DNA of 63,765 nt from Brevibacillus reuszeri. Lineage in GTDB: Bacteria; Bacillota; Bacilli; Brevibacillales; Brevibacillaceae. The translations under genes were made by a program, and so were the position numbers. The stretch spans positions 1-63,765 of the forward strand of contig NZ_LGIQ01000013.1 in NCBI RefSeq assembly GCF_001187725.1, read 5' to 3'. Shown piece after piece: positions 50,952 to 59,113 of the stretch; the first letter of the stretch is position 1, and the number at the start of each line of letters is the position of its first letter. The notes under the pieces were generated by a model, which saw only the letters and a list, made by a program, of their open reading frames with translations, was not told the DNA's origin and searched no databases.

Positions 50952-51170
50952 ATGGCAAAAGATGATGTAATTGAGGTGGAAGGAACGGTAATCGAGCCTT
51001 TGCCGAATGCTATGTTTCGGGTAGAATTAGAGAATGGACATAAGATCCTTGCTCACGTCTCTGGAAAAATCCGCATGCACTTTATCCGTATCCTGCCGGG
51101 GGATAAAGTAACTGTTGAACTGTCGCCGTACGATTTGACCCGCGGTCGTATTACGTACCGCTATAAATAG
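50952..51170 (+). CDS. infA: Translation initiation factor IF-1
   Basis: A 72-residue OB-fold protein binding the ribosomal A site. It begins MAKDDVIEVEGTVIEPLPNA and ends ELSPYDLTRGRITYRYK. ATG follows AAAGGAGAGTTTACC. Confidence 0.96.
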   Translation: MAKDDVIEVEGTVIEPLPNAMFRVELENGHKILAHVSGKIRMHFIRILPGDKVTVELSPYDLTRGRITYRYK

Positions 51171-51204
51171 TTAGTAAAACCCCTAGAAAAGGGAGGCAAG
51201 AACC

Positions 51205-51318
51205 ATGAAAGTGAGACCTTCGGTTAAGCCGATCTGCGAGAAATGCAAGGTTATCCGTCGTAAAGGTAACGTAATGGTTATTTGTGAAAATCCGAAGCAT
51301 AAGCAAAAACAAGGGTAA
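51205..51318 (+). CDS. rpmJ: 50S ribosomal protein L36, zinc type
   Basis: A 37-residue protein starting at ATG after AAAAGGGAGGCAAGAACC. Cys11, Cys14, Cys27 and His32 (CEKC...CENPKH) form the zinc site. It sits 34 bases after infA and 21 before rpsM. Confidence 0.95.
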   Translation: MKVRPSVKPICEKCKVIRRKGNVMVICENPKHKQKQG

Positions 51319-51339
51319 ACAAGGAGGTGCTTTTTACAC

Positions 51340-51708
51340 ATGGCACGTATTGCAGGCGTTGACTTGCCACGCGAAAAACGCGTCGAAGTCGCTCTTACCT
51401 ACATCTTTGGTATTGGCCGCCCCACGTCTCAAAAAATTCTGTCTGCCACTGGCGTAGATGCGAACACTCGTGTTCGTGATCTGACAGAAGACGAAGTTGG
51501 AAAACTGCGTGAGTACATCGACAAAACGGTTAAGGTGGAAGGCGATCTCCGTCGTGAGATTTCTTTGAACATCAAACGTTTGATGGAAATCGGTTGCTTC
51601 CGTGGCATCCGTCATCGTCGTGGACTCCCTGTTCGCGGTCAACGTTCTAAAACGAATGCTCGTACGCGCAAAGGTCCACGCCGTACAGTAGCAAACAAGA
51701 AGAAGTAA
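51340..51708 (+). CDS. rpsM: 30S ribosomal protein S13
   Basis: A 122-residue head protein with tRNA-contacting tail. It starts ARIAGVDLPREKRVEVALTY and has RGIRHRRGLPVRGQRSKTNA (about 90-109). ATG follows CAAGGAGGTGCTTTTTACAC. Confidence 0.96.
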   Translation: MARIAGVDLPREKRVEVALTYIFGIGRPTSQKILSATGVDANTRVRDLTEDEVGKLREYIDKTVKVEGDLRREISLNIKRLMEIGCFRGIRHRRGLPVRGQRSKTNARTRKGPRRTVANKKK

Positions 51709-51724
51709 AGGAGGGTAATCTGAC

Positions 51725-52126
51725 ATGGCGAAAAGAAAACAGGCTACAGCAACTCGTACCCGTCGTCGTGATCGCAAAAATGTTGAAGTCGGCGTAGCAC
51801 ATATTCGCTCTACTTTCAACAACACGATCGTAACTATCACAGATCCACACGGTAACGCGATCTCTTGGTCCAGTGCTGGTTCCCTCGGCTTCAAGGGCTC
51901 CCGTAAAAGCACTCCATTTGCTGCGCAAATGGCTGCTGAAGCGGCTGCACGTGTTGCAATGGAACATGGCATGCGTTCTCTTGAAGTATCAGTTAAAGGC
52001 CCAGGTGCTGGTCGCGAAGCAGCGATCCGTTCCCTGCAAGCTACTGGTCTTGAAGTGAACATGATTAAAGACGTGACGCCAATTCCGCACAACGGTTGCC
52101 GTCCACCAAAACGTCGCCGCGTGTAA
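51725..52126 (+). CDS. rpsK: 30S ribosomal protein S11
   Basis: A 133-residue platform protein near the mRNA exit. It shows HIRSTFNNTIVTITDPHGN (about 28-46) and ends DVTPIPHNGCRPPKRRRV. ATG follows AAAGGAGGGTAATCTGAC. A structured spacer of 156 bases separates it from rpoA. Confidence 0.96.
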   Translation: MAKRKQATATRTRRRDRKNVEVGVAHIRSTFNNTIVTITDPHGNAISWSSAGSLGFKGSRKSTPFAAQMAAEAAARVAMEHGMRSLEVSVKGPGAGREAAIRSLQATGLEVNMIKDVTPIPHNGCRPPKRRRV

Positions 52127-52214
52127 CTGGTTTATATCGTTCAGAACATGTCCATACTAGAATGGTAAATTCTGATTTATAGCTTGTCATGCACGCAAAC
52201 GGTAAACCGCCGGG

Positions 52215-52257
52215 GAAATTCCTGAGTGGGCACGTATGCGGCCCACCCAAGGATTTC
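52215..52257 (+). other. Stem-loop in the rpsK-rpoA spacer
   Basis: GAAATTCC (52215-52222) pairs with GGATTTC (52251-52257) around an inner GTGGGC (52226-52231) / GCCCAC (52241-52246) stem. It ends 10 bases before AAGGAGGG of rpoA, so it could control access to that ribosome binding site. Confidence 0.45.
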
Positions 52258-52282
52258 GACGTTTTGAAGGAGGGTTTGTTTA

Positions 52283-53227
52283 ATGATAGAAATAGAAAAA
52301 CCAAAAATCGAGGTTGTGGAAGTTAGCGACGACAACTCGTATGGAAAGTTTGTTGTAGAACCTCTAGAGCGCGGATATGGAACTACCCTTGGCAACTCGC
52401 TGAGACGAATTCTTCTTTCGTCCTTGCCAGGCGCGGCAGTTCGTACCGTTCAAATCGATGGGGTTCTTCACGAGTTCTCTACGGTTGAAGGCGTCGTTGA
52501 AGATGTGACCGAGATCATCCTGAACATCAAAGGCTTGGCGCTGAAGATCCATTCCGATGAAGAAAAAGTAATCGAGATCGATGCAGAAGGCGAAGGCGTT
52601 GTCAAAGCGGGAGATATCCGTGCTGACAGTGATGTGGAGGTCTTAAACCCTGATCTTCATATTGCAACGTTGGCCAATGGCGGTCGTCTGCATATCCGCA
52701 TGACAGCTGGACGTGGTCGTGGTTATGTTCAATCAGACGGAAACAAATCGGAGGATCTGCCAATTGGCGTGATTCCGATTGATTCGATCTACACGCCGAT
52801 CAAGCGCGTTAACTACCAAGTGGAAAATACCCGCGTAGGGCAAATGACCAACTATGATAAGTTGACTCTTGAGGTTTGGGCTAACGGTAGTATCAGTCCG
52901 GAAGAAGCCGTAAGTCTCGGCGCTAAAATCATGACAGAGCACCTGAACCTGTTTGTCGGTTTGACTGATGAGGCGAAGGATGCAGAAATCATGGTGGAAA
53001 AGGAAGAAGACAAGAAAGAGAAAGTCTTGGAGATGACTATCGAAGAGCTCGATCTTTCTGTCCGTTCCTACAACTGCTTGAAGCGTGCCGGTATCAATAC
53101 TGTGCAAGAGCTGACGCAGAAGACCGAAGAGGACATGATGAAAGTGCGCAACCTGGGACGCAAATCTCTGGAAGAAGTACAAGAAAAGTTGGCTGAACTG
53201 GGCTTGTCCCTGCGCAGCGACGACTAG
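52283..53227 (+). CDS. rpoA: RNA polymerase alpha subunit
   Basis: A 314-residue subunit. The N-terminal dimer and assembly domain contains LGNSLRRILLSSLPGAA (about 36-52); a flexible acidic linker follows near 230-245; the C-terminal domain ELDLSVRSYNCLKRAGI (about 254-270) holds the helix-hairpin-helix that touches UP elements and activators. ATG follows AAGGAGGGTTTGTTTA. Confidence 0.97.
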   Translation: MIEIEKPKIEVVEVSDDNSYGKFVVEPLERGYGTTLGNSLRRILLSSLPGAAVRTVQIDGVLHEFSTVEGVVEDVTEIILNIKGLALKIHSDEEKVIEIDAEGEGVVKAGDIRADSDVEVLNPDLHIATLANGGRLHIRMTAGRGRGYVQSDGNKSEDLPIGVIPIDSIYTPIKRVNYQVENTRVGQMTNYDKLTLEVWANGSISPEEAVSLGAKIMTEHLNLFVGLTDEAKDAEIMVEKEEDKKEKVLEMTIEELDLSVRSYNCLKRAGINTVQELTQKTEEDMMKVRNLGRKSLEEVQEKLAELGLSLRSDD

Positions 53228-53282
53228 AGAAGCAAACCGATAGCACGTTTTTGTTCTCTCGAGTAAGAGGGAGGTAAAGAAC

Positions 53283-53642
53283 ATGGCATACCGTAAATTG
53301 GGTCGTCGCAGCTCAGCTCGTAAAGCGCTGTTCCGTGACTTGGTAACTGACCTGATCATTAACGAGCGCATCGAAACTACAGAGATGAAAGCGAAAGAAC
53401 TTCGCCCAATCGCTGAAAAAATGATCACGCTCGCGAAACGTGGCGATCTGCATGCTCGCCGTCAAGTTGCTGCTTTCGTTCGCAAAGAAGTTGCGAATGC
53501 AGAAGGCCGCGATGCTGTTCAAAAACTGTTCGATGAAATCGCGCCTCGTTTCAAAGAGCGCAACGGTGGATACACTCGTATCCTGAAAACCGGCCCTCGT
53601 CGTGGCGACGCTGCTCCAATGGCGTACATCGAATTCGTATAA
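53283..53642 (+). CDS. rplQ: 50S ribosomal protein L17
   Basis: A 119-residue tunnel-exit protein. It opens AYRKLGRRSSARKALFRDL and has LRPIAEKMITLAKRGDLHAR (about 40-59). ATG follows GAGGGAGGTAAAGAAC. Last gene of the alpha operon. Confidence 0.96.
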   Translation: MAYRKLGRRSSARKALFRDLVTDLIINERIETTEMKAKELRPIAEKMITLAKRGDLHARRQVAAFVRKEVANAEGRDAVQKLFDEIAPRFKERNGGYTRILKTGPRRGDAAPMAYIEFV

Positions 53643-53711
53643 GTCATCACAAGATATTGGTCGCTATGCCTTGGTTACGGGATACTCTCCCTAACCAGGT
53701 ATACTACCGCG

Positions 53712-53767
53712 AAAAGGGTGGGGGCAGATCTGGTCATAGGCTGGACTCTGATTCAACCCTTTTTTCC
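53712..53767 (+). terminator. Terminator of the S10-spc-alpha run
   Basis: AAAAGGGT (53712-53719) pairs with ACCCTTTT (53756-53763) across a long loop and runs into TTTTTTCC. A second, imperfect stem CCTTGGTTA/TAACCAGG lies just upstream (about 53669-53699). Confidence 0.7.
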
Positions 53768-53827
53768 TTTCTATCAGTTATTTCTCGTTCGTTCCTTCGT
53801 AGGTAATGGGGAGGATGTGATAGCCTC

Positions 53828-54679
53828 ATGAATGAGGAGAGCCTGCTAGCGTTACAGAATGTCTCTTTTGCTTACGATGATGAGGAAGGCAAACGAGTAC
53901 CCGTACTGAATAGCGTCGATGTGACGATTGATAAAGGCTCGTTTGTCTCGATTCTTGGGCATAATGGGTCGGGTAAGTCGACGATGGCCAAGCTGATGAA
54001 TGCCTTATTGCTTCCTGCGGGAGGCAAGGTACTTGTCAGCGGTATGGATACCCAGAACGGTGAAGTGCTATGGGAAATCAGACAGCATGTAGGCATGGTC
54101 TTTCAGAATCCTGACAATCAGATTGTTGGGGCAACTGTGGAGGACGATGTGGCCTTTGGGCTGGAAAACATGGGGGTCGATCCCAAGGAAATGCGAGCTC
54201 GGATTGACGAGACGCTATTTTCTGTAGGCATGGAAAAGTATTTGATGGCCGAGCCTCATCGGTTGTCTGGTGGGCAAAAGCAGCGGGTGGCTATCGCGGG
54301 GATTTTGGCTATGCGGCCTTCTGTTATTATTTTTGATGAAGCAACCGCGATGCTAGATCCGAAGGGTAGACAGGAAGTGCTGCTTTTGGCACGTAAGCTT
54401 AATCGTGAGGAAGGGATCACGATCGTCAACATTACTCACTTTCCCGAAGAGGCTATTTATTCGGACCGCGTCATCGTCATGCGCGCTGGCGAAGTCATGA
54501 TGGAGGGCCAACCGAGTGAGGTATTCAGCCAGGTAGAGCGACTCAAGGAAGCAGGCCTCGATGTACCATTCGTTGTTCGGTTACGTCATGAGCTTGCTGC
54601 CAAAGGAATCGATCTACCGTTTGTACTGCACCAAGAGGAGCTGGTGGAGCACGTATGCAAATTACTTTTGACCAAGTAA
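53828..54679 (+). CDS. ecfA1: Energy-coupling factor transporter ATPase EcfA1
   Basis: A 283-residue ABC ATPase of the ECF vitamin-uptake module. Walker A is GHNGSGKST (about 39-47), the signature LSGGQKQRVAIAG (about 143-155), and Walker B VIIFDEATAML (about 163-173). With EcfA2 and EcfT it powers several substrate-binding S components encoded elsewhere. ATG 53828 follows GGGGAGGATG at a longish distance. The 3' end overlaps ecfA2 by 25 bases. Confidence 0.93.
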   Translation: MNEESLLALQNVSFAYDDEEGKRVPVLNSVDVTIDKGSFVSILGHNGSGKSTMAKLMNALLLPAGGKVLVSGMDTQNGEVLWEIRQHVGMVFQNPDNQIVGATVEDDVAFGLENMGVDPKEMRARIDETLFSVGMEKYLMAEPHRLSGGQKQRVAIAGILAMRPSVIIFDEATAMLDPKGRQEVLLLARKLNREEGITIVNITHFPEEAIYSDRVIVMRAGEVMMEGQPSEVFSQVERLKEAGLDVPFVVRLRHELAAKGIDLPFVLHQEELVEHVCKLLLTK

Positions 54680-55527
54680 GCCATATCTATGGCAAAGGTA
54701 CGCCGTTTGAACGGGTAGCCTTGCAAGATATATCCCTGACGATCCCATCTGGTTCGTTTGTAGGCATTATTGGCCAAACCGGCTCCGGCAAATCTACACT
54801 TATTCAGCACCTGAATGGTTTGCTCACTCCTTCATCCGGTCAGATCGTGTTGGGGGATGTGGTCATTACACCTTCACGGCGACTACCACATGCACAGAGA
54901 CGGGATATTGGCCTTGTCTTTCAATATCCTGAACATCAGCTGTTTGAAGAAACGGTAGCCAAGGACGTCTCTTATGGTCCTCTCAATTTTGATTTGCCAG
55001 TTGAGATGGTGGAATCTCGTGTACGTGAGTCACTAGAGGTTGTAGGTTTGGACTACGAATCGATCAAAGACCGCTCGCCATTTCATTTGAGTGGCGGTCA
55101 GATGCGCCGTGTGGCTATTGCAGGCGTGTTAGCTATGCAGCCCAAGGTGCTGGTCTTGGACGAGCCGACAGCAGGTCTTGATCCTGCTGGACGTAAGGCT
55201 ATTTTAGAAGGAATTCATCGCATCCATGTGGAGCAAAGCTTGACGACTTTGTTGGTGACGCACAGCATGGAGGAGGCGGCGCGCTATGCCGACTATTTGC
55301 TTGTCATGGCAGGAGGGCAGGTAGTCTTGCAGGGGAAGCCAGGCGAGGTATTTATGCAGGCAGAGAGATTGCGTGAATTGTCTTTGGATGTACCAGAGAC
55401 AGTCTCCTTTGTTTCTCGCCTGAATCAATTGTTACCGAGCGAGAATCATCTGCAAACCTCCCTGTATCGGGAAGAAGATCTGATCGCCCATCTGTTGGAA
55501 CGTCTGTCCGTTCAGAGGGAGGTCTAG
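54655..55527 (+). CDS. ecfA2: Energy-coupling factor transporter ATPase EcfA2
   Basis: A 290-residue ABC ATPase. Walker A GQTGSGKST (about 40-48), signature LSGGQMRRVAIAG (about 145-157), and Walker B VLVLDEPTAGLDPAG (about 164-178). It starts inside ecfA1 at ATG 54655 behind GAGGAGCTGGTGGAGC, so the two ATPases are made together; ecfT begins three bases after its stop. Confidence 0.93.
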   Translation: MQITFDQVSHIYGKGTPFERVALQDISLTIPSGSFVGIIGQTGSGKSTLIQHLNGLLTPSSGQIVLGDVVITPSRRLPHAQRRDIGLVFQYPEHQLFEETVAKDVSYGPLNFDLPVEMVESRVRESLEVVGLDYESIKDRSPFHLSGGQMRRVAIAGVLAMQPKVLVLDEPTAGLDPAGRKAILEGIHRIHVEQSLTTLLVTHSMEEAARYADYLLVMAGGQVVLQGKPGEVFMQAERLRELSLDVPETVSFVSRLNQLLPSENHLQTSLYREEDLIAHLLERLSVQREV

Positions 55528-55529
55528 AT

Positions 55530-56327
55530 ATGCTGCAGAATATCGCAATCGGTCAATATGTGCCAGGAAAATCGTTTCTTCACCGTTCTGACCCGCGAAG
55601 CAAACTGCTCTTTATCATTCTTTTTGCTACCTTGGTCTTTTTGGCGAATAATGCGGTCTCCTACGCCATTCTCGTTGGTTTTACTTTGCTTACGGCAGTG
55701 CTCTCGCGTCTCTCGCTTTCCTATATTCTAAAAAGCCTGAAGCCGGTCTGGATTCTCATCGTGTTTACTGTTGTGCTGCACATCTTCATCACCAAGGGTG
55801 GCGCCGTTTATTATCAGCTGGGATGGTTTTCGATAGAAGAAAACGGTGTTCGTCAGGCGATTTTTATCTCGCTGCGCTTGAGTTTGCTTGTCCTTATGAG
55901 TTCACTTTTGACGCTGACCACCTCTCCAATTGATCTGACTGAAGGACTGGAGCGCTTGCTCGGGCCGTTTGGTCGCTTTGGCGTACCGGTCCATGATATT
56001 GCGTTGATGATGTCTATCGCGCTTCGTTTCATCCCAACCCTGATGGAGGAAACGGACAAGATCATCAAGGCACAGACAGCAAGGGGAGCCAATTTTACCA
56101 GTGGAAGTCTCGTGCGTCGAGCGAAGAGCTTAATTCCTATTGCGATTCCTCTGTTTATTAGCGCGTTTCGACGTGCGGAGGAATTGGCTTTGGCGATGGA
56201 GGCACGCGGCTATCGTGGGGGCGTTGGAAGGACCAGGCTCAATAAGCTCAGCTTTTCTTGGCGTGATGCTGCTGTGGCTGTTACAGGAGTCGTCTTGGTG
56301 CTGGCAATAGGGTGGTGGCGAGTATGA
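55530..56327 (+). CDS. ecfT: Energy-coupling factor transmembrane protein EcfT
   Basis: A 265-residue membrane protein with about five to six helices. The two coupling Ala-Arg-Gly motifs read QTARGANF (about 185-192) and MEARGYRGG (about 223-231). ATG follows GAGGGAGGTCTAGAT. The TGA stop overlaps the truA start. Confidence 0.93.
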   Translation: MLQNIAIGQYVPGKSFLHRSDPRSKLLFIILFATLVFLANNAVSYAILVGFTLLTAVLSRLSLSYILKSLKPVWILIVFTVVLHIFITKGGAVYYQLGWFSIEENGVRQAIFISLRLSLLVLMSSLLTLTTSPIDLTEGLERLLGPFGRFGVPVHDIALMMSIALRFIPTLMEETDKIIKAQTARGANFTSGSLVRRAKSLIPIAIPLFISAFRRAEELALAMEARGYRGGVGRTRLNKLSFSWRDAAVAVTGVVLVLAIGWWRV

Positions 56328-57058
56328 GACGTCTGCGATGTGTCGTAGGATATGACGGTACCGATTATAGCGGTTTTCAGGTTCAGCCAGATCAGACGAC
56401 GATCCAGGGGGAAATTGAGGCGGCTCTTTTTCGGATTACCGGAGAAGAGATACAGATACATGGCTCAGGGCGGACAGATGCCGGTGTTCATGCACGTGGT
56501 CAGGTGATCCATTTTGATACGAATAGCCATATTCCGATGGATAAGTGGCGCTTCGTGCTGAATAATCAGCTGCCTGATGCGATTGTGATCCGATCAGTGG
56601 AAGAGGTTCCAGAGTCGTTTCACGCCCGTTTTGACGTGCAGATTAAAGAATACCGCTACTGCATCGACAACAGTCCTGTAGCAGATGTTTTTCGCCATCG
56701 CTACGCGGATCATATCCGCTTCCCGCTCGACGTGGAAGCCATGCAGCAAGCTGCCCGTCATTTAGTAGGGGAGCATGATTTCACATCCTTTTGTTCTGCA
56801 AAAACCTTTGTCTGCGACAAGGTCCGTACAGTGTATGGCTTAACCGTTGAACGCCGCGGGGAGGAAGTATGGGTAATCTGCAGGGGAAACGGGTTCCTGT
56901 ACAACATGGTACGCATCATTGTGGGAACATTGGTAGAAGTCGGCCAAGGGAAGCGTACAGCAGATGAGTTGGCGGCTATTCTTGCTGCCTGTGATCGTGA
57001 GAAAGCAGGAAAAACGGCTCCAGCAAAAGGACTGACCATGTGGGAGGTCGTCTATTAG
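56324..57058 (+). CDS. truA: tRNA pseudouridine(38-40) synthase TruA
   Basis: A 244-residue enzyme isomerising uridines in the anticodon arm. The catalytic Asp is in GSGRTDAGVHARGQV (about 47-61); the opening RCVVGYDGTDYSGFQVQ and closing TAPAKGLTMWEVVY are typical. ATG 56324 overlaps the ecfT stop (ATGA), indicating coupling. An in-frame GTG at 56312 would add four residues. Confidence 0.94.
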   Translation: MRRLRCVVGYDGTDYSGFQVQPDQTTIQGEIEAALFRITGEEIQIHGSGRTDAGVHARGQVIHFDTNSHIPMDKWRFVLNNQLPDAIVIRSVEEVPESFHARFDVQIKEYRYCIDNSPVADVFRHRYADHIRFPLDVEAMQQAARHLVGEHDFTSFCSAKTFVCDKVRTVYGLTVERRGEEVWVICRGNGFLYNMVRIIVGTLVEVGQGKRTADELAAILAACDREKAGKTAPAKGLTMWEVVY

Positions 57059-57095
57059 TTCTTCGATTTCCAACTATTAGCCTTGACGAAGACAC

Positions 57096-57124
57096 TTGAC
57101 TATGCGTTCCCTATGTAGTACGAT
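57096..57124 (+). promoter_or_regulatory. Promoter of rplM-rpsI
   Basis: TTGACT (57096-57101), 17-bp spacer, TACGAT (57119-57124). A further TTGACG lies just upstream (57083). Confidence 0.65.
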
Positions 57125-57134
57125 ATTCCTTGGT

Positions 57135-57300
57135 ATTTTAACCCCGCCTAGCCCCACTCTAGCCCCGGGATTGAATAACAAGATCGTGACTACATGGAAC
57201 ACCTGGGAGAGTTGCTCACCCGTAACAGCAACAATCTTCCATTTGCAAGTTTCGATGTTTTTGGTTATAAGTAGATGAACATGTTTGAGGTAAGATATTT
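57135..57300 (+). promoter_or_regulatory. L13 leader of rplM-rpsI
   Basis: Between the promoter and rplM lies a ~165-nt leader with C-rich blocks (ACCCCGCCTAGCCCC) and a hairpin GTTGCT (57211-57216) / AGCAAC (57227-57232) whose loop reads CACCCGTAAC. These features resemble the Firmicute L13 leader, thought to mediate autoregulation by L13. Confidence 0.6.
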
Positions 57301-57313
57301 AGGAGGGACAAAA

Positions 57314-57751
57314 ATGCGTACCACATATATGGCGAAACCGCTCGAAGTTGAGCGTAAATGGTACATCGTTGACGCAGAAGGTCAAACGCTTGGCCGTCTG
57401 GCGAGCGAAGTAGCTTCTATTCTGCGCGGCAAACTGAAACCAGAATTCACTCCTCACGTTGACGCTGGCGATTTCGTAATCGTAATCAACGCTGACAAAG
57501 TGAAATTGACTGGTAAAAAACTGCAAGACAAAATCTACTACACTCACTCCCTGTATCCAGGTGGTTTGAAAAAGACCACTGCTGGCGACATGCTGAACAA
57601 GAGACCAGATCGTATGTTCGAACTGGCTGTAAAAGGCATGCTGCCAAAAAACAGCCTGGGACGTCAAATGTTCACCAAGCTGAAAGTATACGCTGGAACT
57701 GAGCATCCGCACGCAGCACAAAAACCAGAAGTTTGGCAAATTCGCGGTTAA
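57314..57751 (+). CDS. rplM: 50S ribosomal protein L13
   Basis: A 145-residue early-assembly protein. It contains WYIVDAEGQTLGRLASEVA (about 16-34) and VKGMLPKNSLGRQMFTKLKV (about 108-127). ATG 57314 follows TTAGGAGGGACAAAA; an in-frame ATG at 57275 precedes that site and is rejected. Confidence 0.95.
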   Translation: MRTTYMAKPLEVERKWYIVDAEGQTLGRLASEVASILRGKLKPEFTPHVDAGDFVIVINADKVKLTGKKLQDKIYYTHSLYPGGLKKTTAGDMLNKRPDRMFELAVKGMLPKNSLGRQMFTKLKVYAGTEHPHAAQKPEVWQIRG

Positions 57752-57771
57752 GGTAAAGGGAGGAAATATAC

Positions 57772-58164
57772 GTGGCACAAGTACAATACTACGGTACAGG
57801 TCGTCGTAAGCACTCCGTAGCACGCGTTCGCCTGGTTCCAGGTGAAGGTCGCATTGTGATCAACAAGCGTGAAATGGATACTTACTTTGGTTTGGAAACA
57901 CTGAAATTGATCGTAAAACAACCACTCGTTCTGACTGAAACTCTTGGTCGTTACGATGTTCTGGTTAACGTTAACGGTGGCGGAACCACTGGTCAAGCTG
58001 GTGCTATCCGTCATGGCGTGGCTCGCGCTCTGCTGAAAGCAGATCCGGAATTGCGTGGCGCTCTGAAACGCGCTGGCTTCCTGACTCGCGATCCTCGTAT
58101 GAAAGAACGTAAAAAATACGGCTTGAAAGCAGCTCGTCGCGCTCCTCAGTTCTCCAAGCGCTAA
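57772..58164 (+). CDS. rpsI: 30S ribosomal protein S9
   Basis: A 130-residue protein whose C-terminal tail (LKAARRAPQFSKR) reaches the P-site tRNA. It opens AQVQYYGTGRRKHSVARVR. GTG 57772 follows GGGAGGAAATATAC. Forms the usual pair with rplM, 20 bases away. Confidence 0.96.
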   Translation: MAQVQYYGTGRRKHSVARVRLVPGEGRIVINKREMDTYFGLETLKLIVKQPLVLTETLGRYDVLVNVNGGGTTGQAGAIRHGVARALLKADPELRGALKRAGFLTRDPRMKERKKYGLKAARRAPQFSKR

Positions 58165-58181
58165 TTGCTTTCTCAGGATAC

Positions 58182-58220
58182 AACCCCTTGTCTGTTCGCA
58201 GGCAGGGGGTTTCCTTTTTT
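58182..58220 (+). terminator. Terminator after rpsI
   Basis: AACCCCTTGTCTG (58182-58194) and CAGGCAGGGGGTT (58199-58211) form a long stem with a TTCG tetraloop, then TTTCCTTTTTT. Confidence 0.9.
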
Positions 58221-58224
58221 GCGG

Positions 58225-58253
58225 GTATATTTGTCCATGTTTGTCCATATGAT
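58225..58253 (+). promoter_or_regulatory. sigma-E-type sporulation promoter of cwlD
   Basis: GTATATT (58225-58231), 14-bp spacer, CATATGAT (58246-58253). It fits the mother-cell sigma-E consensus KMATATT-N14-CATAHAHT at six of seven and seven of eight positions. cwlD is known to be expressed from sigma-E in B. subtilis. Confidence 0.7.
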
Positions 58254-58286
58254 GGAACGAGAATGGGACAAAGGGGACGATACACC

Positions 58287-59003
58287 GTGACAAGAAAAGG
58301 AGTAGGCTGGATACTAGCTTTTGCTTTACTTATTTTGTTGTTCACCTATGAAGCACCGGATCGTTCCTCCTGGATGGCTTGGTCATTGCCTTTGACGGGA
58401 ACCGTTATTGCTATTGATCCTGGGCATGGAGGAAAGGATGGCGGAGCCGTTTCGAGTACGGGGAATGTAGTGGAAAAAGAGGTAACCCTTGCGATTAGTA
58501 TGTACCTACGTGATTTCTTACAGCAGTCTGGCGCTTTTGTCGTGATGACACGAGAAGAGGACAAGGATTTGGCTTCACCGGAGGCCGATAAGGCGAAGAA
58601 ACGAAAGTCAGAGGATATCCGCAACAGAGTAAAGCTTGTGAACGAAAGTGCTCCAGACTTTTTGATCAGCATTCATGTCAATTCCATTCCTTCTCCCAAG
58701 TGGTCTGGAGCGCAAACGTTTTATTCGCCCACGTTTAAGAAAAGCGAGGATGTATCGTTTCTGATTCAGGACGAAATCAAGCGAGTTCTCGGGAATACGG
58801 ATCGGATCCCCAAAAAGACAGAAAATGTGTTCCTGATACGGGAGGTAACCTGCCCTGCGGTATTAGTAGAGGTAGGATTCGTGAGCAATACGGATGAGGC
58901 CAAGAAGCTGCAGACAGTGGAATATCAAAAGGCGATGGCGAATGCGATTTACCAAGGGATATTACGGCAGTATTCTGGTGAGAAGGCAGCGGTTACACCT
59001 TGA
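58287..59003 (+). CDS. cwlD: N-acetylmuramoyl-L-alanine amidase CwlD (spore cortex)
   Basis: A 238-residue zinc amidase (Amidase_3) that, with PdaA, makes muramic lactam in spore cortex. An N-terminal membrane anchor or signal (about 8-24) precedes IDPGHGGKDGGA (zinc His, about 49-60); SIHVNSIP (second His) and VEVGFVSN (catalytic Glu) complete the site. GTG 58287 follows AAAGGGGACG; in-frame ATG 58263 is only about three bases from the predicted sigma-E start. Confidence 0.92.
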   Translation: MTRKGVGWILAFALLILLFTYEAPDRSSWMAWSLPLTGTVIAIDPGHGGKDGGAVSSTGNVVEKEVTLAISMYLRDFLQQSGAFVVMTREEDKDLASPEADKAKKRKSEDIRNRVKLVNESAPDFLISIHVNSIPSPKWSGAQTFYSPTFKKSEDVSFLIQDEIKRVLGNTDRIPKKTENVFLIREVTCPAVLVEVGFVSNTDEAKKLQTVEYQKAMANAIYQGILRQYSGEKAAVTP

Positions 59004-59038
59004 GCGGGTGGTGGCCCGTGTCCCAGCCGTTCGAATAT

Positions 59039-59047
59039 GCTATAATG
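59039..59047 (+). promoter_or_regulatory. Extended -10 promoter of salA
   Basis: TGCTATAAT (59039-59047) is a perfect extended -10; no clear -35 is seen. Confidence 0.65.
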
Positions 59048-59113
59048 AACCCGCAAACATTAGCAGCATCGATACGCAATGAACGAAAAGAAGATAGATG
59101 AGGTGAACAAAAG

